Origin: Polaribacter glomeratus
Lineage (GTDB): Bacteria; Bacteroidota; Bacteroidia; Flavobacteriales; Flavobacteriaceae
Assembly: GCF_002954665.1 (NCBI RefSeq)
Contig: NZ_MSCM01000001.1
Coordinates: 85,183-149,182, forward strand
Direction of reading: 5' to 3'
DNA: 64,000 bases
In this document: one piece after another, positions 8,182-16,270 of the stretch
Position numbering within the stretch: the stretch's first letter is position 1
Layout of the letters: every line of letters starts with the position of its first letter
Notes under the pieces: generated by a model
The model's input: the letters and a program-made list of their open reading frames with translations, nothing else
What the model was told of the DNA's origin: nothing
Database searches by the model: none
Program-made: the position numbers and the translations under genes

Positions 8182-9117
8182 TTATGCCTTAATTCTATCA
8201 TTTAGCCAATTAATGACATCTTGTTCAACTTCATTTTTATTAATTTCATTTAGCATTTCATGTCTGCCACCTTCGTAAAGCCTTAGTGTTAGATCTTTAA
8301 TGCCCGCTTTTTTATATTTATTTGCCACTTTTTGTACGCCTTTTCCCATTTCTCCAACGGGATCTTTATCACCCGAAAAAATTAAAATAGGCAAGTCTTT
8401 TGGCGTGTTTTCAAAAGTTTCAGTTAAACTAATTTTCTTAGTTCCTTTTAAGATATCTCTAAAAACACTTAAAGAAAAATCTTCAACTCTTAACGGATCG
8501 GCTTCAAATAAATCAACTTGGTCTTCATCACTACTAATCCAATCTACTTTTGTTCTGTTTGGTTTAAACTTTTTATTAAACTGAGTAAAAAACAGACTTT
8601 TTAATAATTCATTACTTCTATGTTTGCCATTTATTTTGCCTAAAATATCTGCGCTAAAAAGACCAACAGGTCCCAAACCTTTCATAAAACTTGCCGTTCC
8701 GGATAAAATTAAAGCATCTAAATCATCACCATATTTAGTAACATATTCTCTGCTTAATAAAGAACCCATACTATGACCAAATAAAATTATTTTTTTCTTC
8801 GGATGTTCTTTTTGGATAATTTCTGTAAGCTTACGCATATCGTTTAAAGCATCTAAAAAATAATCATCACCATCATAATACCCTAAATAATCATGATTTT
8901 TTACTGATTTTCCGTGAATTCTATGGTCGTTAGCATATACTTCAAAACCTTCATTTTGCAATTTTTCTGCTATTGGATAATACCTACCGGCATGTTCACC
9001 AACTCCGTGAGCAATTTGTACAATTCCTTTTAAGGGTATGTTTTTGTCTGATGGCCATTTGTAATAGAAAATAGTTTCATCATCCACTGTTTTAAAGGTG
9101 CTTGTTGTAAAACCCAT
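8182..9117 (-). CDS. Monoacylglycerol-lipase-like alpha/beta-hydrolase (311 aa)
   Basis: This is a Hydrolase_4 / lysophospholipase-type protein. The oxyanion segment is HGVGEHAGRY, the nucleophile elbow GHSMGS, the acid is in FSGDKDPVG and the His in GGRHEMLNE. There is no signal peptide, so it should act in the cytoplasm on monoacylglycerols or lysolipids. Its ATG overlaps the stop codon of the WS/DGAT gene by one base (TAATG), a clear sign of translational coupling. Together with the neighbouring hydrolase it could mobilise stored triacylglycerol. Confidence 0.85.
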   Translation of the reverse strand: MGFTTSTFKTVDDETIFYYKWPSDKNIPLKGIVQIAHGVGEHAGRYYPIAEKLQNEGFEVYANDHRIHGKSVKNHDYLGYYDGDDYFLDALNDMRKLTEIIQKEHPKKKIILFGHSMGSLLSREYVTKYGDDLDALILSGTASFMKGLGPVGLFSADILGKINGKHRSNELLKSLFFTQFNKKFKPNRTKVDWISSDEDQVDLFEADPLRVEDFSLSVFRDILKGTKKISLTETFENTPKDLPILIFSGDKDPVGEMGKGVQKVANKYKKAGIKDLTLRLYEGGRHEMLNEINKNEVEQDVINWLNDRIKA

Positions 9118-10952
9118 TAATTTTTTTCTAAAAATTCAGAAAGCAGTTGAGAGAATTTATCAACGTTCTTTTTTGTTCCTGTAAGTTTTACTCTTTCTTG
9201 AATGATGGTTTCTTGTAACAATAAATTCTTTTTATAAAGATTCATTAAATTATCGTCATCAATTTCAATTTTTACAGTAGGTTTTGTTGTTTTTTTCTTT
9301 TTAACAGAAACACTTTCTTTTAAAACTGCTAGCTGATAATTAGTTTCTGACTCGCTTATATTTAGATCAAAATCATATAAACCAATAGCTTTTTCTCTTC
9401 TATTTTCATCTTCATTTATATATTTTTTAAATGCTGTAAAAAATACTAAACTTTTAATTTTTTGAATTTTTTCGACTGTTTTTTCCTTTTCTTTTGCTAA
9501 AATAAGTAATTCTAGTTCATTTGCAGATTCTCTAATATATCTAGAAAACTTATCTGCATCTGGCATTGTTTTAGCATCAGAAGTAGTGGTGATAGAAACC
9601 GAACCATTATAACTAAACGCGGCTATAATCAACCCAAAGCCGTCTAAAACAGGTGCCAACCCAAAAATACCAACAATTTTATGACCTTTTAAATACAACG
9701 GATTCTGTGGTCCAGGAACATTTGTAATAGTAACATTAAAAGGCGGTCTGTGAAATTCTTTAATATTGTATTTGCTATACAAACCAGCAGCTAAATTTGC
9801 CAAACCAAAAGGCACTGCGTCTGCCATTTTAGAAAGTGCTTTTGCGCCAACGGCTTTGTGTTTAGACTTTCCTAAACTAGTTTGTTCTTGTATAAATTCT
9901 AAACGTTCAATAGGGTTCTTAATATGCGTACCAATTTTAACCAGCATATTAGAAATCTGATTGTTCATTTTTTGCTCTTCGCCTTTTACACGAATAGAAA
10001 TAGGAACATTGGCAACTAAGGGTTGAACTGGTAATTTTTCTCGCTCTTCTAAATATCTTCGTATAGCACCTGCACAAATTGCTAAAATTAAATCGTTAAT
10101 ACTAACCTCCATAATTTTACGAAGCGTATTTATTCTATCAAAAGATAAAATGGCAGTTCCCCAAGTTCTTTTAGGAGAAACAGATTCGTTAAAAATTGTT
10201 TTTGGAGTAGCGTAAGCGCTTTTAAGTGGCGATCGTTTGCTATTTAATTGATTATTCATTCTTCCTTTTATAAAAGAAAATGCAGTTTCTCCAATTAATT
10301 TAGGAACCTTTAATGGGTTTTTAAGAAAACCATAGGTGCTTTTTATCAGTAAACTTATTTCATCCGGCAACGGTTCTGGTTCGTAAGGCTTTGGTTTTGA
10401 TGGTTTTTTATTTTTGTCTTCTTCACTCTTATCAAACAAAATACTCATAACACCAACTCCAGAGCTTCCATCAATCATTACATGATGAATTTTAGACACA
10501 ATAGCAATTGATCCTTTAGGTACTTGAGAAACTTCATCTAAACCTTCAATAAAATCGATAGACCACAAAGGTCTTCTTAAATCTAAAGGACTACTAAAAA
10601 TAGAAGAAGTCATCTCTCTTAATGTTTTCCAATTTGCAGGATCTGGAAGTTTTAATCTGTTGATATGTAAATCAATATCAAAATTTGGATCATCTACCCA
10701 ATATGGATTGTCTAAATTTAAAGGAACATTTAAAAGTTTCTTTCTAAACTTAGGTATTAAATGCAGTTTCGAAGCTACTATTTCTCTAAAATCATTAAAT
10801 TCTATAGAACCTTCAACAATTGTTAAAGTTGCAACATGCATAGGGCTAGTTGGAGATTCTGCATACAAAAATGTAGCATCTTGCCCAGATACTTGTTGTA
10901 TAGAACTGTCTAAAACTTCTTGTAAAAGATCTTTAATTACCTTATTAGCCAT
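9117..10952 (-). CDS. Wax ester synthase / diacylglycerol acyltransferase (WS/DGAT, 611 aa)
   Basis: WS/DGAT enzymes transfer the acyl group of acyl-CoA to diacylglycerol or a fatty alcohol. The active-site motif HHxxxDG is present as HHVMIDG at 156-162. Other family hallmarks are RRPLWSIDFIEGL at about 126-138, INDLILAICAGAIRRYL, and NVPGPQNPLYLKGHKI in the C-terminal domain. Common members have about 450-500 residues; here a charged extension of about 130 residues follows (roughly 480-611), containing VKKKKTTKPTVKIEI and a helical end. It is the first gene of the operon, and its stop codon overlaps the next start. WS/DGAT genes are well known in Actinobacteria and gammaproteobacteria, so this copy may have been acquired. 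The preference for wax esters or triacylglycerol cannot be read from the sequence; the operon favours triacylglycerol. Confidence 0.93.
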   Translation of the reverse strand: MANKVIKDLLQEVLDSSIQQVSGQDATFLYAESPTSPMHVATLTIVEGSIEFNDFREIVASKLHLIPKFRKKLLNVPLNLDNPYWVDDPNFDIDLHINRLKLPDPANWKTLREMTSSIFSSPLDLRRPLWSIDFIEGLDEVSQVPKGSIAIVSKIHHVMIDGSSGVGVMSILFDKSEEDKNKKPSKPKPYEPEPLPDEISLLIKSTYGFLKNPLKVPKLIGETAFSFIKGRMNNQLNSKRSPLKSAYATPKTIFNESVSPKRTWGTAILSFDRINTLRKIMEVSINDLILAICAGAIRRYLEEREKLPVQPLVANVPISIRVKGEEQKMNNQISNMLVKIGTHIKNPIERLEFIQEQTSLGKSKHKAVGAKALSKMADAVPFGLANLAAGLYSKYNIKEFHRPPFNVTITNVPGPQNPLYLKGHKIVGIFGLAPVLDGFGLIIAAFSYNGSVSITTTSDAKTMPDADKFSRYIRESANELELLILAKEKEKTVEKIQKIKSLVFFTAFKKYINEDENRREKAIGLYDFDLNISESETNYQLAVLKESVSVKKKKTTKPTVKIEIDDDNLMNLYKKNLLLQETIIQERVKLTGTKKNVDKFSQLLSEFLEKN

Positions 10953-11100
10953 GTATTTCTAAATTTATATATTCAATTTTTTGCTGAGAAACAAAGCGTT
11001 TATATCTTTTTCTATAAATTTCTCCACTCTGCAAGATAAATAATTTTAGTTACATTTTCTAATTTGAAATTATAGACTTTTAGCCAATTTTTGGTAAAAA

Positions 11101-11134
11101 AAAAGTCTCAAAAAATTAATTTTTTGAGACTTTT
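11101..11134. terminator. 34-bp perfect palindrome, terminator of tRNA-Thr
   Basis: Two 17-base arms (AAAAGTCTCAAAAAATT and its exact reverse complement) meet with no spacer. The palindrome has A/T tracts at both ends and lies 8 bp beyond the 3' end of tRNA-Thr. It would work as an intrinsic terminator on either strand. Confidence 0.75.
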
Positions 11135-11142
11135 AGTATTTG

Positions 11143-11216
11143 AGCCGATAGAGGGACTCGAACCCACGACCTGCTGATTACAAATCAGCTGCTCTAGCCA
11201 GCTGAGCTACATCGGC
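11143..11216 (-). tRNA. tRNA-Thr (anticodon UGU)
   Basis: The minus strand folds into a complete cloverleaf. The acceptor stem GCCGATG pairs with TATCGGC, leaving T as discriminator. The D arm is GTAGCTCAGCTGGCTAGAGC, the anticodon loop TTTGTAA in the stem CTGAT/ATCAG reads UGU (threonine), and the T arm carries GTGGGTTCGAGTCCC. The 3' CCA is not encoded. Confidence 0.96.
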
Positions 11217-11294
11217 TTTTATTTTAAGTGCGCAAATTAAATACTAAAATTGAAGTTTACCAAGATAAAAATGCTTTTTTTTTAACAAAACAAT

Positions 11295-12602
11295 TTAAAA
11301 TTCTTGTAATGCCGCTTTATAGGTTTTTAAACAGCGTTCTCTTGCTATTTTATGATCTACAATCTCTTTAGAATACGTAAATTCTTGAAAATCTGGAACC
11401 CACTTTTTGATGTATTCTAACTTTTTATCAAATTTAAGAATCTGAGTGGTTGGGTTAAAAATTCTAAAATAAGGGGATGCGTCAACGCCAGTTCCTGCAA
11501 CCCATTGCCAATTACCAATATTACTAGATTGTTCATAATCGTGCAGTTTTTCTGCAAAATAAGCTTCGCCCCATCTCCAGTCTATTAATAAATGTTTACA
11601 TAAAAAACTACCAACCAACATACGCACTCTATTGTGCATAAAACCTGTTTGGTTTAATTCTCGCATGCCTGCATCTACTAATGGGTATCCTGTTTTTCCT
11701 TGACACCAAGCTTTGAATTCTTCTTCGTTATTTCGCCATAAAATTCTATCGTATTGTGGCTTAAAGCTGTCTTTTGTGGTATGTGGAAAATGCCATAATA
11801 TTTGCATAAAAAACTCGCGCCAAATTAACTCTTTTAAAAAAGTAATATTGTTGCTTTTTGATCCTTTATCAACCATTTTCCTTACGCTTACCGTTCCAAA
11901 ACGTAAATGAGTTCCTAGTCTAGAAGTACTGTTTTTTGCAGGAAAGTTCCTAGTTTCTTCATAAGTATCAATTAAAGTAGCGTCTACTTTATAAGAAGCT
12001 ACTTTTATAGAAGATGTCTTGAAACCAATTTCTTCTAAGGATAAAAATTGAATAGTTTCATTTTTGATAAAATTTTCTAATTTTTCTTCCGAAGGAAAAA
12101 ACTCAATACCTTGAAGTTCAAAAGCTTCTAGCCATTTTTTTGAATAGGGTGTGTATACTTTATAGGGCGTTCCGTCTTTTTTTACAATTTCATCTCGTTC
12201 AAAAATTACTTGGTCTTTAAACGTTTTAAAACTGCTATCTTTTGATTCTAAAAATGATGAAATTTCTAAATCTCTTTGAAGCGCATACGGCTCATAATCA
12301 TGATTTGTAAAAACAGTATCAATGGTGTATTTTTCTGATAAATCTTTGAAAATTTCCATTGGTTTTCCATGAAAAACAGAAATACTGCTATTCATTTTTA
12401 AAAGTTGCTGCTGAATATTTTCTAATTCCTGATGAAGAAACGAAACACGGGAGTCATCTGTTGGTAATTTATTTAGGATGTCTTCATCAAAAATAAAAAT
12501 AGGAAGTACTTTTTTATCCGAAGAAAGCGCATTAAATAATCCGCAATTATCGTCTAAACGCAGATCTCTTCTAAACCAAAAAATATTTATTGTTGTTTTC
12601 AT
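11295..12602 (-). CDS. Cryptochrome/photolyase family protein, class I CPD-photolyase type (435 aa)
   Basis: It has an N-terminal Rossmann-like antenna domain (IFWFRRDLRLDDN) and a C-terminal FAD domain with TSRLGTHLRFG, LIWREFF, YPLVDAGMREL and MHNRVRM. The segment SSNIGNWQWVAGTG has the Asn near flavin N5 and the Trp of the electron-transfer chain that active CPD photolyases carry. ASPYFRIFNP completes the class I signature. The ATG at 12602 is chosen because the product then opens with the conserved beta strand. It is the last gene of the light-response cluster and is separated from the SRPBCC gene by 109 bp holding a large hairpin, so its expression may be partly uncoupled. Confidence 0.92.
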   Translation of the reverse strand: MKTTINIFWFRRDLRLDDNCGLFNALSSDKKVLPIFIFDEDILNKLPTDDSRVSFLHQELENIQQQLLKMNSSISVFHGKPMEIFKDLSEKYTIDTVFTNHDYEPYALQRDLEISSFLESKDSSFKTFKDQVIFERDEIVKKDGTPYKVYTPYSKKWLEAFELQGIEFFPSEEKLENFIKNETIQFLSLEEIGFKTSSIKVASYKVDATLIDTYEETRNFPAKNSTSRLGTHLRFGTVSVRKMVDKGSKSNNITFLKELIWREFFMQILWHFPHTTKDSFKPQYDRILWRNNEEEFKAWCQGKTGYPLVDAGMRELNQTGFMHNRVRMLVGSFLCKHLLIDWRWGEAYFAEKLHDYEQSSNIGNWQWVAGTGVDASPYFRIFNPTTQILKFDKKLEYIKKWVPDFQEFTYSKEIVDHKIARERCLKTYKAALQEF

Positions 12603-12638
12603 GTTTTTTGTTTTTAGTTTGATTTGTGAAAATAAAAA

Positions 12639-12697
12639 TGCCACAAATTCAAAAATTTTAGATCTTTAAAAGATCTTGAATTCTTGAATTTATGGCA
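12639..12697. repeat. Long imperfect hairpin with 29-base arms
   Basis: The left arm (12639-12667, opening TGCCACAAATTCAA) and the right arm (12669-12697, closing TTGAATTTATGGCA) are complementary at 25 of 29 positions, with a one-base loop. The outer word TGCCAC-AAATTC resembles flavobacterial intergenic repeats built on GCCACGAATTC. It sits between the SRPBCC stop codon and the photolyase start and could attenuate or stabilise the message. Confidence 0.75.
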
Positions 12698-12711
12698 AAA
12701 ATAATATTTTT

Positions 12712-13179
12712 TTACTTTTTATACTCACCAAAGAGCTCTAGTAATTTTTTTTGTCTGTAGGCAAAAATTTCTTCTAGTTTTGGTTTTACTAAGAAAGGAT
12801 GAACCAATTGTCCTAAAATTCCTAATGGAACTTTATAATCAATAATATCTTCCATTTCTACGCCACCATCAATTTCTTTGATAAAATGTTTGTGATGCCA
12901 TAATGCATATGGTCCATACATCTGCTCGTCAACAAAATATTTTTTATCTTCTATGTGTGTAATTTCTGAAACCCATTTTGTTTTTATCCCAAGAATTGGA
13001 GTAACAATATATTGTATAATTTGTCCAGTATACAAAGGTCTGTCAATAGTAGAAATAATATTGAAACTCATGTAATCTGGCGTAATTATTTTTAAATTTT
13101 TTGGATTTGACAAAAAGTCCCAAGCTTGATCTACCGTAATTGGTAATTTTTGTGATTTATGAAGCGTGTATATTTTCAT
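12712..13179 (-). CDS. SRPBCC (START/Bet v1-like) ligand-binding protein (155 aa)
   Basis: This is a single helix-grip domain with LPITVDQAWDFLSNPKNLKIITPDYMSFNI near the N-terminus and IEDIIDYKVPLG in the later strands; the length is typical of one domain. Relatives sit in photolyase/carotenoid clusters and are often mislabelled CDP-paratose epimerase, but no sugar-nucleotide motif is present. The ligand is unknown. Its ATG lies one base after the tspO stop codon (TAACATG), so it is coupled to tspO. Confidence 0.85.
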   Translation of the reverse strand: MKIYTLHKSQKLPITVDQAWDFLSNPKNLKIITPDYMSFNIISTIDRPLYTGQIIQYIVTPILGIKTKWVSEITHIEDKKYFVDEQMYGPYALWHHKHFIKEIDGGVEMEDIIDYKVPLGILGQLVHPFLVKPKLEEIFAYRQKKLLELFGEYKK

Positions 13180-13180
13180 G

Positions 13181-13642
13181 TTAATTATGAACTAAAATGT
13201 ATAGATTTAAAGATGTTGCAATACAAAGCCAAATCATATATGGTAAAAGTAAATATTTATAATTGCCTACTTTGCTACTTAATTTAAAGAAGTAGATAAA
13301 TAGGAGTGAAGTTAGTAGTGTAATTGTAATTAAGCCGACTAAGACTAAATGCTGATTAAAGAAAATAAAGTTTCAACTTACATTTAAAATAAATTGAATT
13401 AGAAAAATAATTTTCATTTTCTTAGAAGTATCTTCTAAAAAAAGTTTCCCTAAATAAATTGAAAAACAAATCATAATAAGAGTCCAAGCAATGCCAAAAA
13501 CAATTCCTGGCGGCGTCCAAGGTGCTTGATTTAAATTTGTGTACCAATCTGTTAAAGGACCGTTATCCATTAACCAACTTCCAATGGCTAAGCCACCAAA
13601 ATTAATTATTAAAAATAAAATGGTTAAACGAAACTGTTTCAT
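13181..13642 (-). pseudogene. TspO/MBR family membrane protein interrupted by one in-frame TGA
   Basis: The frame from ATG 13642 encodes 89 residues with TspO features (SWLMDNGPLTDWYTNL, QAPWTPPGIVFGIAWTLI), then hits TGA at 13375-13373. The same frame then stays open for another 63 codons to TAA at 13183-13181 and encodes the missing helices (NFIFFNQHLVLVG, YLLLPYMIWLCIATSLN). The TGA replaces the Trp expected in the LNVSWN motif, so one G-to-A change (TGG to TGA) explains it. The frame joins its neighbours by TAATG at the start and TAACATG at the end, so the full-length gene is clearly ancestral. TspO proteins bind tetrapyrroles and are linked to light or oxidative stress. It may be a recent pseudogene, an assembly error or a read-through case. 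Confidence 0.85.
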
Positions 13643-13812
13643 TATTTACCTTGAATTTCTTCTATTTTTTTAAGAATCACATCGGCATCGAAATACTTTT
13701 GATCACTATCACTTCTATTAATAGATTGCAATTTATAAGCTTCTTCCATTAACTTTTTATAAGAATCTTGTAGTTTGTCAATTTCAGATTTTTTTTTAAA
13801 TATATTAAACAT
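13642..13812 (-). CDS. Lacal_2735 family small protein (56 aa)
   Basis: The protein starts MFNIFKKKSEIDKLQDSYKK and contains SINRSDSDQKYFDADVILKKIEEI, the pattern of the Lacal_2735 family of small flavobacterial proteins. It is a short helical, soluble protein of unknown function. The gene lies between glutathione peroxidase (6-bp gap) and tspO (stop/start overlap TAATG). Confidence 0.85.
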   Translation of the reverse strand: MFNIFKKKSEIDKLQDSYKKLMEEAYKLQSINRSDSDQKYFDADVILKKIEEIQGK

Positions 13813-13818
13813 ATTTTT

Positions 13819-14289
13819 TTATTTTAAATATTTAGTAATTTTTGAGCTTGTAGGGCTTGTTAATGAGAAATAATAATCTATTAAAGCACCTTCTGTATCC
13901 ACAAAGTATTTCTGAAAGTTCCATTTTACTGAAGAACTTTTATTACCGTTCATTTCTTTAGTAGTAAGCCACGTATACAAAGGGTGTTGATGGTCTCCTT
14001 TTACATCAATCTTTTCGGTCATTAAAAAAGAAACACCATAATTTACTTGACAAAATTCTTGAATTTCATCCGCATTTCCAGGTTCTTGTTTTCCAAACTG
14101 ATTACAGGGAACTCCGATAACCACTAAGTTGTCTTTGTAGGTTGCGCTTAAAGTTTCTAAATCTTTGTATTGAGGTGTAAATCCGCATTTAGAAGCAACA
14201 TTTACAAATAATATATATTTTTTTTTAAAGTCAGATAGATTTATAGGTTTACCTTGTAAACTATCAATTTTAATATCGTAAAGATTCAT
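13819..14289 (-). CDS. Glutathione-peroxidase family thiol peroxidase (156 aa)
   Basis: The thioredoxin-fold peroxidase motifs are NVASKCGFTPQY (catalytic Cys35), NQFGKQEPG at 63-71 and the Trp in KWNFQKYF. The peroxidatic residue is Cys, not selenocysteine. Bacterial members usually reduce hydroperoxides with thioredoxin. In this cluster it would remove peroxides formed under light stress. It lies 17 bp after the SDR gene. Confidence 0.93.
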   Translation of the reverse strand: MNLYDIKIDSLQGKPINLSDFKKKYILFVNVASKCGFTPQYKDLETLSATYKDNLVVIGVPCNQFGKQEPGNADEIQEFCQVNYGVSFLMTEKIDVKGDHQHPLYTWLTTKEMNGNKSSSVKWNFQKYFVDTEGALIDYYFSLTSPTSSKITKYLK

Positions 14290-14306
14290 TTGTTAAGTGA
14301 GTTAGA

Positions 14307-14990
14307 TTATATTTTAAAGCTTACTATTCCACAATCTAGTTCAAAAATTTGACCAGAAATAGAACGTGCTTTATCAGAAATTAAAAAAGTAGCCATATCT
14401 GCCACTTCTTGCGGAGCTAGGAATTTTTTAAGAGGATGACGTTCTGTAATGCTCTCGATCATTCTTTCGTTTCTTAATAATTTTGACGCCAAATCGGTAT
14501 CTGTTACTGTAGGTGCAATTGCATTTACTCTAATTGTTGGCGCTAATTCTGCCCCTAGAGATTTTGCTAAACCTTCTACACCAGACTTTGCAGCTGCTAC
14601 ACTTGCATGAAAAGGCATGCCTAATTTTGCAGCAACGGTACTAAATAATAAAATAGACGGATTCGTCCCTTTTTTTAAAGCAGGTAAGAAGTGTTGAATG
14701 GCTTTTACAGCGGAGATAACATTAATTTCATAATCTGTTCTAAAATCATCTAGACTTAATCTAGAAATAGGTTTTAAATTGATGCTTCCTGGACAATAAA
14801 TAAGAGAATCTATTTGATCAATATCAGGCAATTCGTCATTAAGAATGTCGCAAGAAAAATGAGTAAGATTTGTATGAGAAAGTAGAGGAACTGATCTACT
14901 TATATTAACTACTTGGTTGTTCTCAACCAAAGATTTAACGATTGCATTACCAATTCCTTTACTACCCCCAATTACTACTATTTTCTTCAT
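14307..14990 (-). CDS. SDR-family protein lacking the catalytic Tyr (227 aa)
   Basis: A nucleotide-binding motif GGSKGIG (8-14), LLFSTVAAKLGM with the catalytic-type Ser, RVNAIAPTVTDTDL and the C-terminal GQIFELDCG place it in the short-chain dehydrogenases. Where the family has YxxxK the sequence reads HASVAAAKSGVEGL: the Lys is present but Tyr is replaced by Val. It may not be a classical oxidoreductase; a binding role or altered chemistry is possible. It lies 5 bp after the 71-aa gene, inside the light-response operon. Confidence 0.85.
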   Translation of the reverse strand: MKKIVVIGGSKGIGNAIVKSLVENNQVVNISRSVPLLSHTNLTHFSCDILNDELPDIDQIDSLIYCPGSINLKPISRLSLDDFRTDYEINVISAVKAIQHFLPALKKGTNPSILLFSTVAAKLGMPFHASVAAAKSGVEGLAKSLGAELAPTIRVNAIAPTVTDTDLASKLLRNERMIESITERHPLKKFLAPQEVADMATFLISDKARSISGQIFELDCGIVSFKI

Positions 14991-14995
14991 ATGCT

Positions 14996-15211
14996 TTATG
15001 GTCTTCCTTTTAAGCGCTTTTCTATTTTCTGCTTTACAGCAGTTAAGCGCTTCATTAGATCCATCATTTCTGGATCTTTTTCTGATTTATAAACTTCATT
15101 AAGTTCTAGAATAAGTGCTTTTACTTCTCTAGATGCTAAAATTCTGTCGCTAGTTGTTTTGAATGAGAATTTTCTGTTCTCAAACTCTATAGCTCTTTCA
15201 ATTAAATTCAT
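14996..15211 (-). CDS. Small conserved protein, paralogue of the next gene (71 aa)
   Basis: A charged, probably all-helical protein with the shared core TTSDRILASRE and the end VKQKIEKRLKG. It is 52 of 71 residues identical by eye to the product of 15289-15516, so the pair is a tandem duplication. No domain name or function is recognised. It is in the folE operon, 77 bp after its paralogue and 5 bp before the SDR gene. Confidence 0.8.
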   Translation of the reverse strand: MNLIERAIEFENRKFSFKTTSDRILASREVKALILELNEVYKSEKDPEMMDLMKRLTAVKQKIEKRLKGRP

Positions 15212-15288
15212 TTCTTGTTTTTTCCTAATTTTTACTAATCTGTGAATATAATTATAAAAGTTAGAAAATCAACAAAAAAAACGCTTTA

Positions 15289-15516
15289 TTAAGAGGCAGT
15301 AAGTGGTTTCCCTTTTAGACGCTTCTCAATTCTTTGTTTAACAGATGTTAAGCGTTTCATAATGTCCATTATTTTTTTGTCTTTGCTCTCTTTGTAAACT
15401 TCGTTTAGACTTAAAATTAGAGCTTTTGCTTCTCTAGAAGCTAAAATGCGATCGCTAGTTGTAGGAAATCTCATTTTTCTTGTTTCGAACTCTAAGGCTT
15501 TTTTAATTAATTCCAT
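15289..15516 (-). CDS. Small conserved protein, tandem paralogue (75 aa)
   Basis: It shares TTSDRILASRE, LNEVYK and IEKRLKGKP with the 71-aa neighbour. It starts 3 bp after the folE stop codon, so the two are co-translated. There is no Cys, signal peptide or membrane segment. The Arg/Lys-rich helices could bind nucleic acid or a protein partner, but this is a guess. Confidence 0.8.
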   Translation of the reverse strand: MELIKKALEFETRKMRFPTTSDRILASREAKALILSLNEVYKESKDKKIMDIMKRLTSVKQRIEKRLKGKPLTAS

Positions 15517-15519
15517 GGC

Positions 15520-16212
15520 TTAGTAATTTAAAGTGTTTTGTAATTCTGCTATTTTTTCTGATGTGTTAAAAACACCACCAAAATAAGAAGTTACTGTAGA
15601 AGATGTATCGTCTTTTACACCTCTAGATGAAACACACAAGTGTTTTGCATCTATAATTACAGCAACGTTATCTGTCTCTAAAATTGCTTTTAATTCTTCT
15701 GCAATTTGATTTGTTAAGCGCTCTTGCACTTGGGGTCTTTTTGCATAATATTGTACAATTCTATTTAATTTAGATAATCCAATTACCTTTCCTGATGAAA
15801 TGTAAGCAACATGTGCTTTTCCCATAATTGGCACAAAATGATGTTCGCAATTCGAGTAAAAAGTAATATTCTTTTCAACCAACATTTGGTTGTATTTGTA
15901 TTTATTATCAAACAATGCAACTTTTGGTTTATTTGCAGGATTTAAGCCCGAAAAGATTTCATCAATATACATTTTTGCAACTCTCTTAGGAGTCCCTTGT
16001 AATGAATCGTCTGTTAAATCTAAGCCCATAACATCCATTATCTGTGTAAAAAGAGCCGCAATTTTTTCTTTTTTCACATCGTCAGATATGTCAAATGCAT
16101 TTGGTTTCATTGGTGTTTCTAAACCTGTAAATAAGTGGTCATCTCCAATTTCGTCAAATGATAAACTGTTAAATGTTTGTTTTTTTTCTCCTGTTAATGT
16201 TTCTGTAATCAT
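15520..16212 (-). CDS. folE: GTP cyclohydrolase I
   Basis: FolE converts GTP to dihydroneopterin triphosphate, the first step to folates and other pterins. The zinc and catalytic motifs are visible: NCEHHFVPIMGKAHVAYI, GLSKLNRIVQYYAKRPQVQE and the later AKHLCVSSRGVKD. The 230-aa length includes an N-terminal tail of about 45 residues. Because folates serve as antenna chromophores in several photolyases, its place in this cluster suggests a dedicated pterin supply; this is inference. Confidence 0.95.
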   Translation of the reverse strand: MITETLTGEKKQTFNSLSFDEIGDDHLFTGLETPMKPNAFDISDDVKKEKIAALFTQIMDVMGLDLTDDSLQGTPKRVAKMYIDEIFSGLNPANKPKVALFDNKYKYNQMLVEKNITFYSNCEHHFVPIMGKAHVAYISSGKVIGLSKLNRIVQYYAKRPQVQERLTNQIAEELKAILETDNVAVIIDAKHLCVSSRGVKDDTSSTVTSYFGGVFNTSEKIAELQNTLNY

Positions 16213-16270
16213 ATCTTTTCTTTTTAATGTGCTGTCATTAAGTACCCTAAACTTAAAAGCAAAGCACGTT

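Noticed and set aside
12712..13179. CDP-paratose 2-epimerase annotation often given to such proteins
   Set aside because: The protein is a single SRPBCC domain without any Rossmann or sugar-nucleotide motif.
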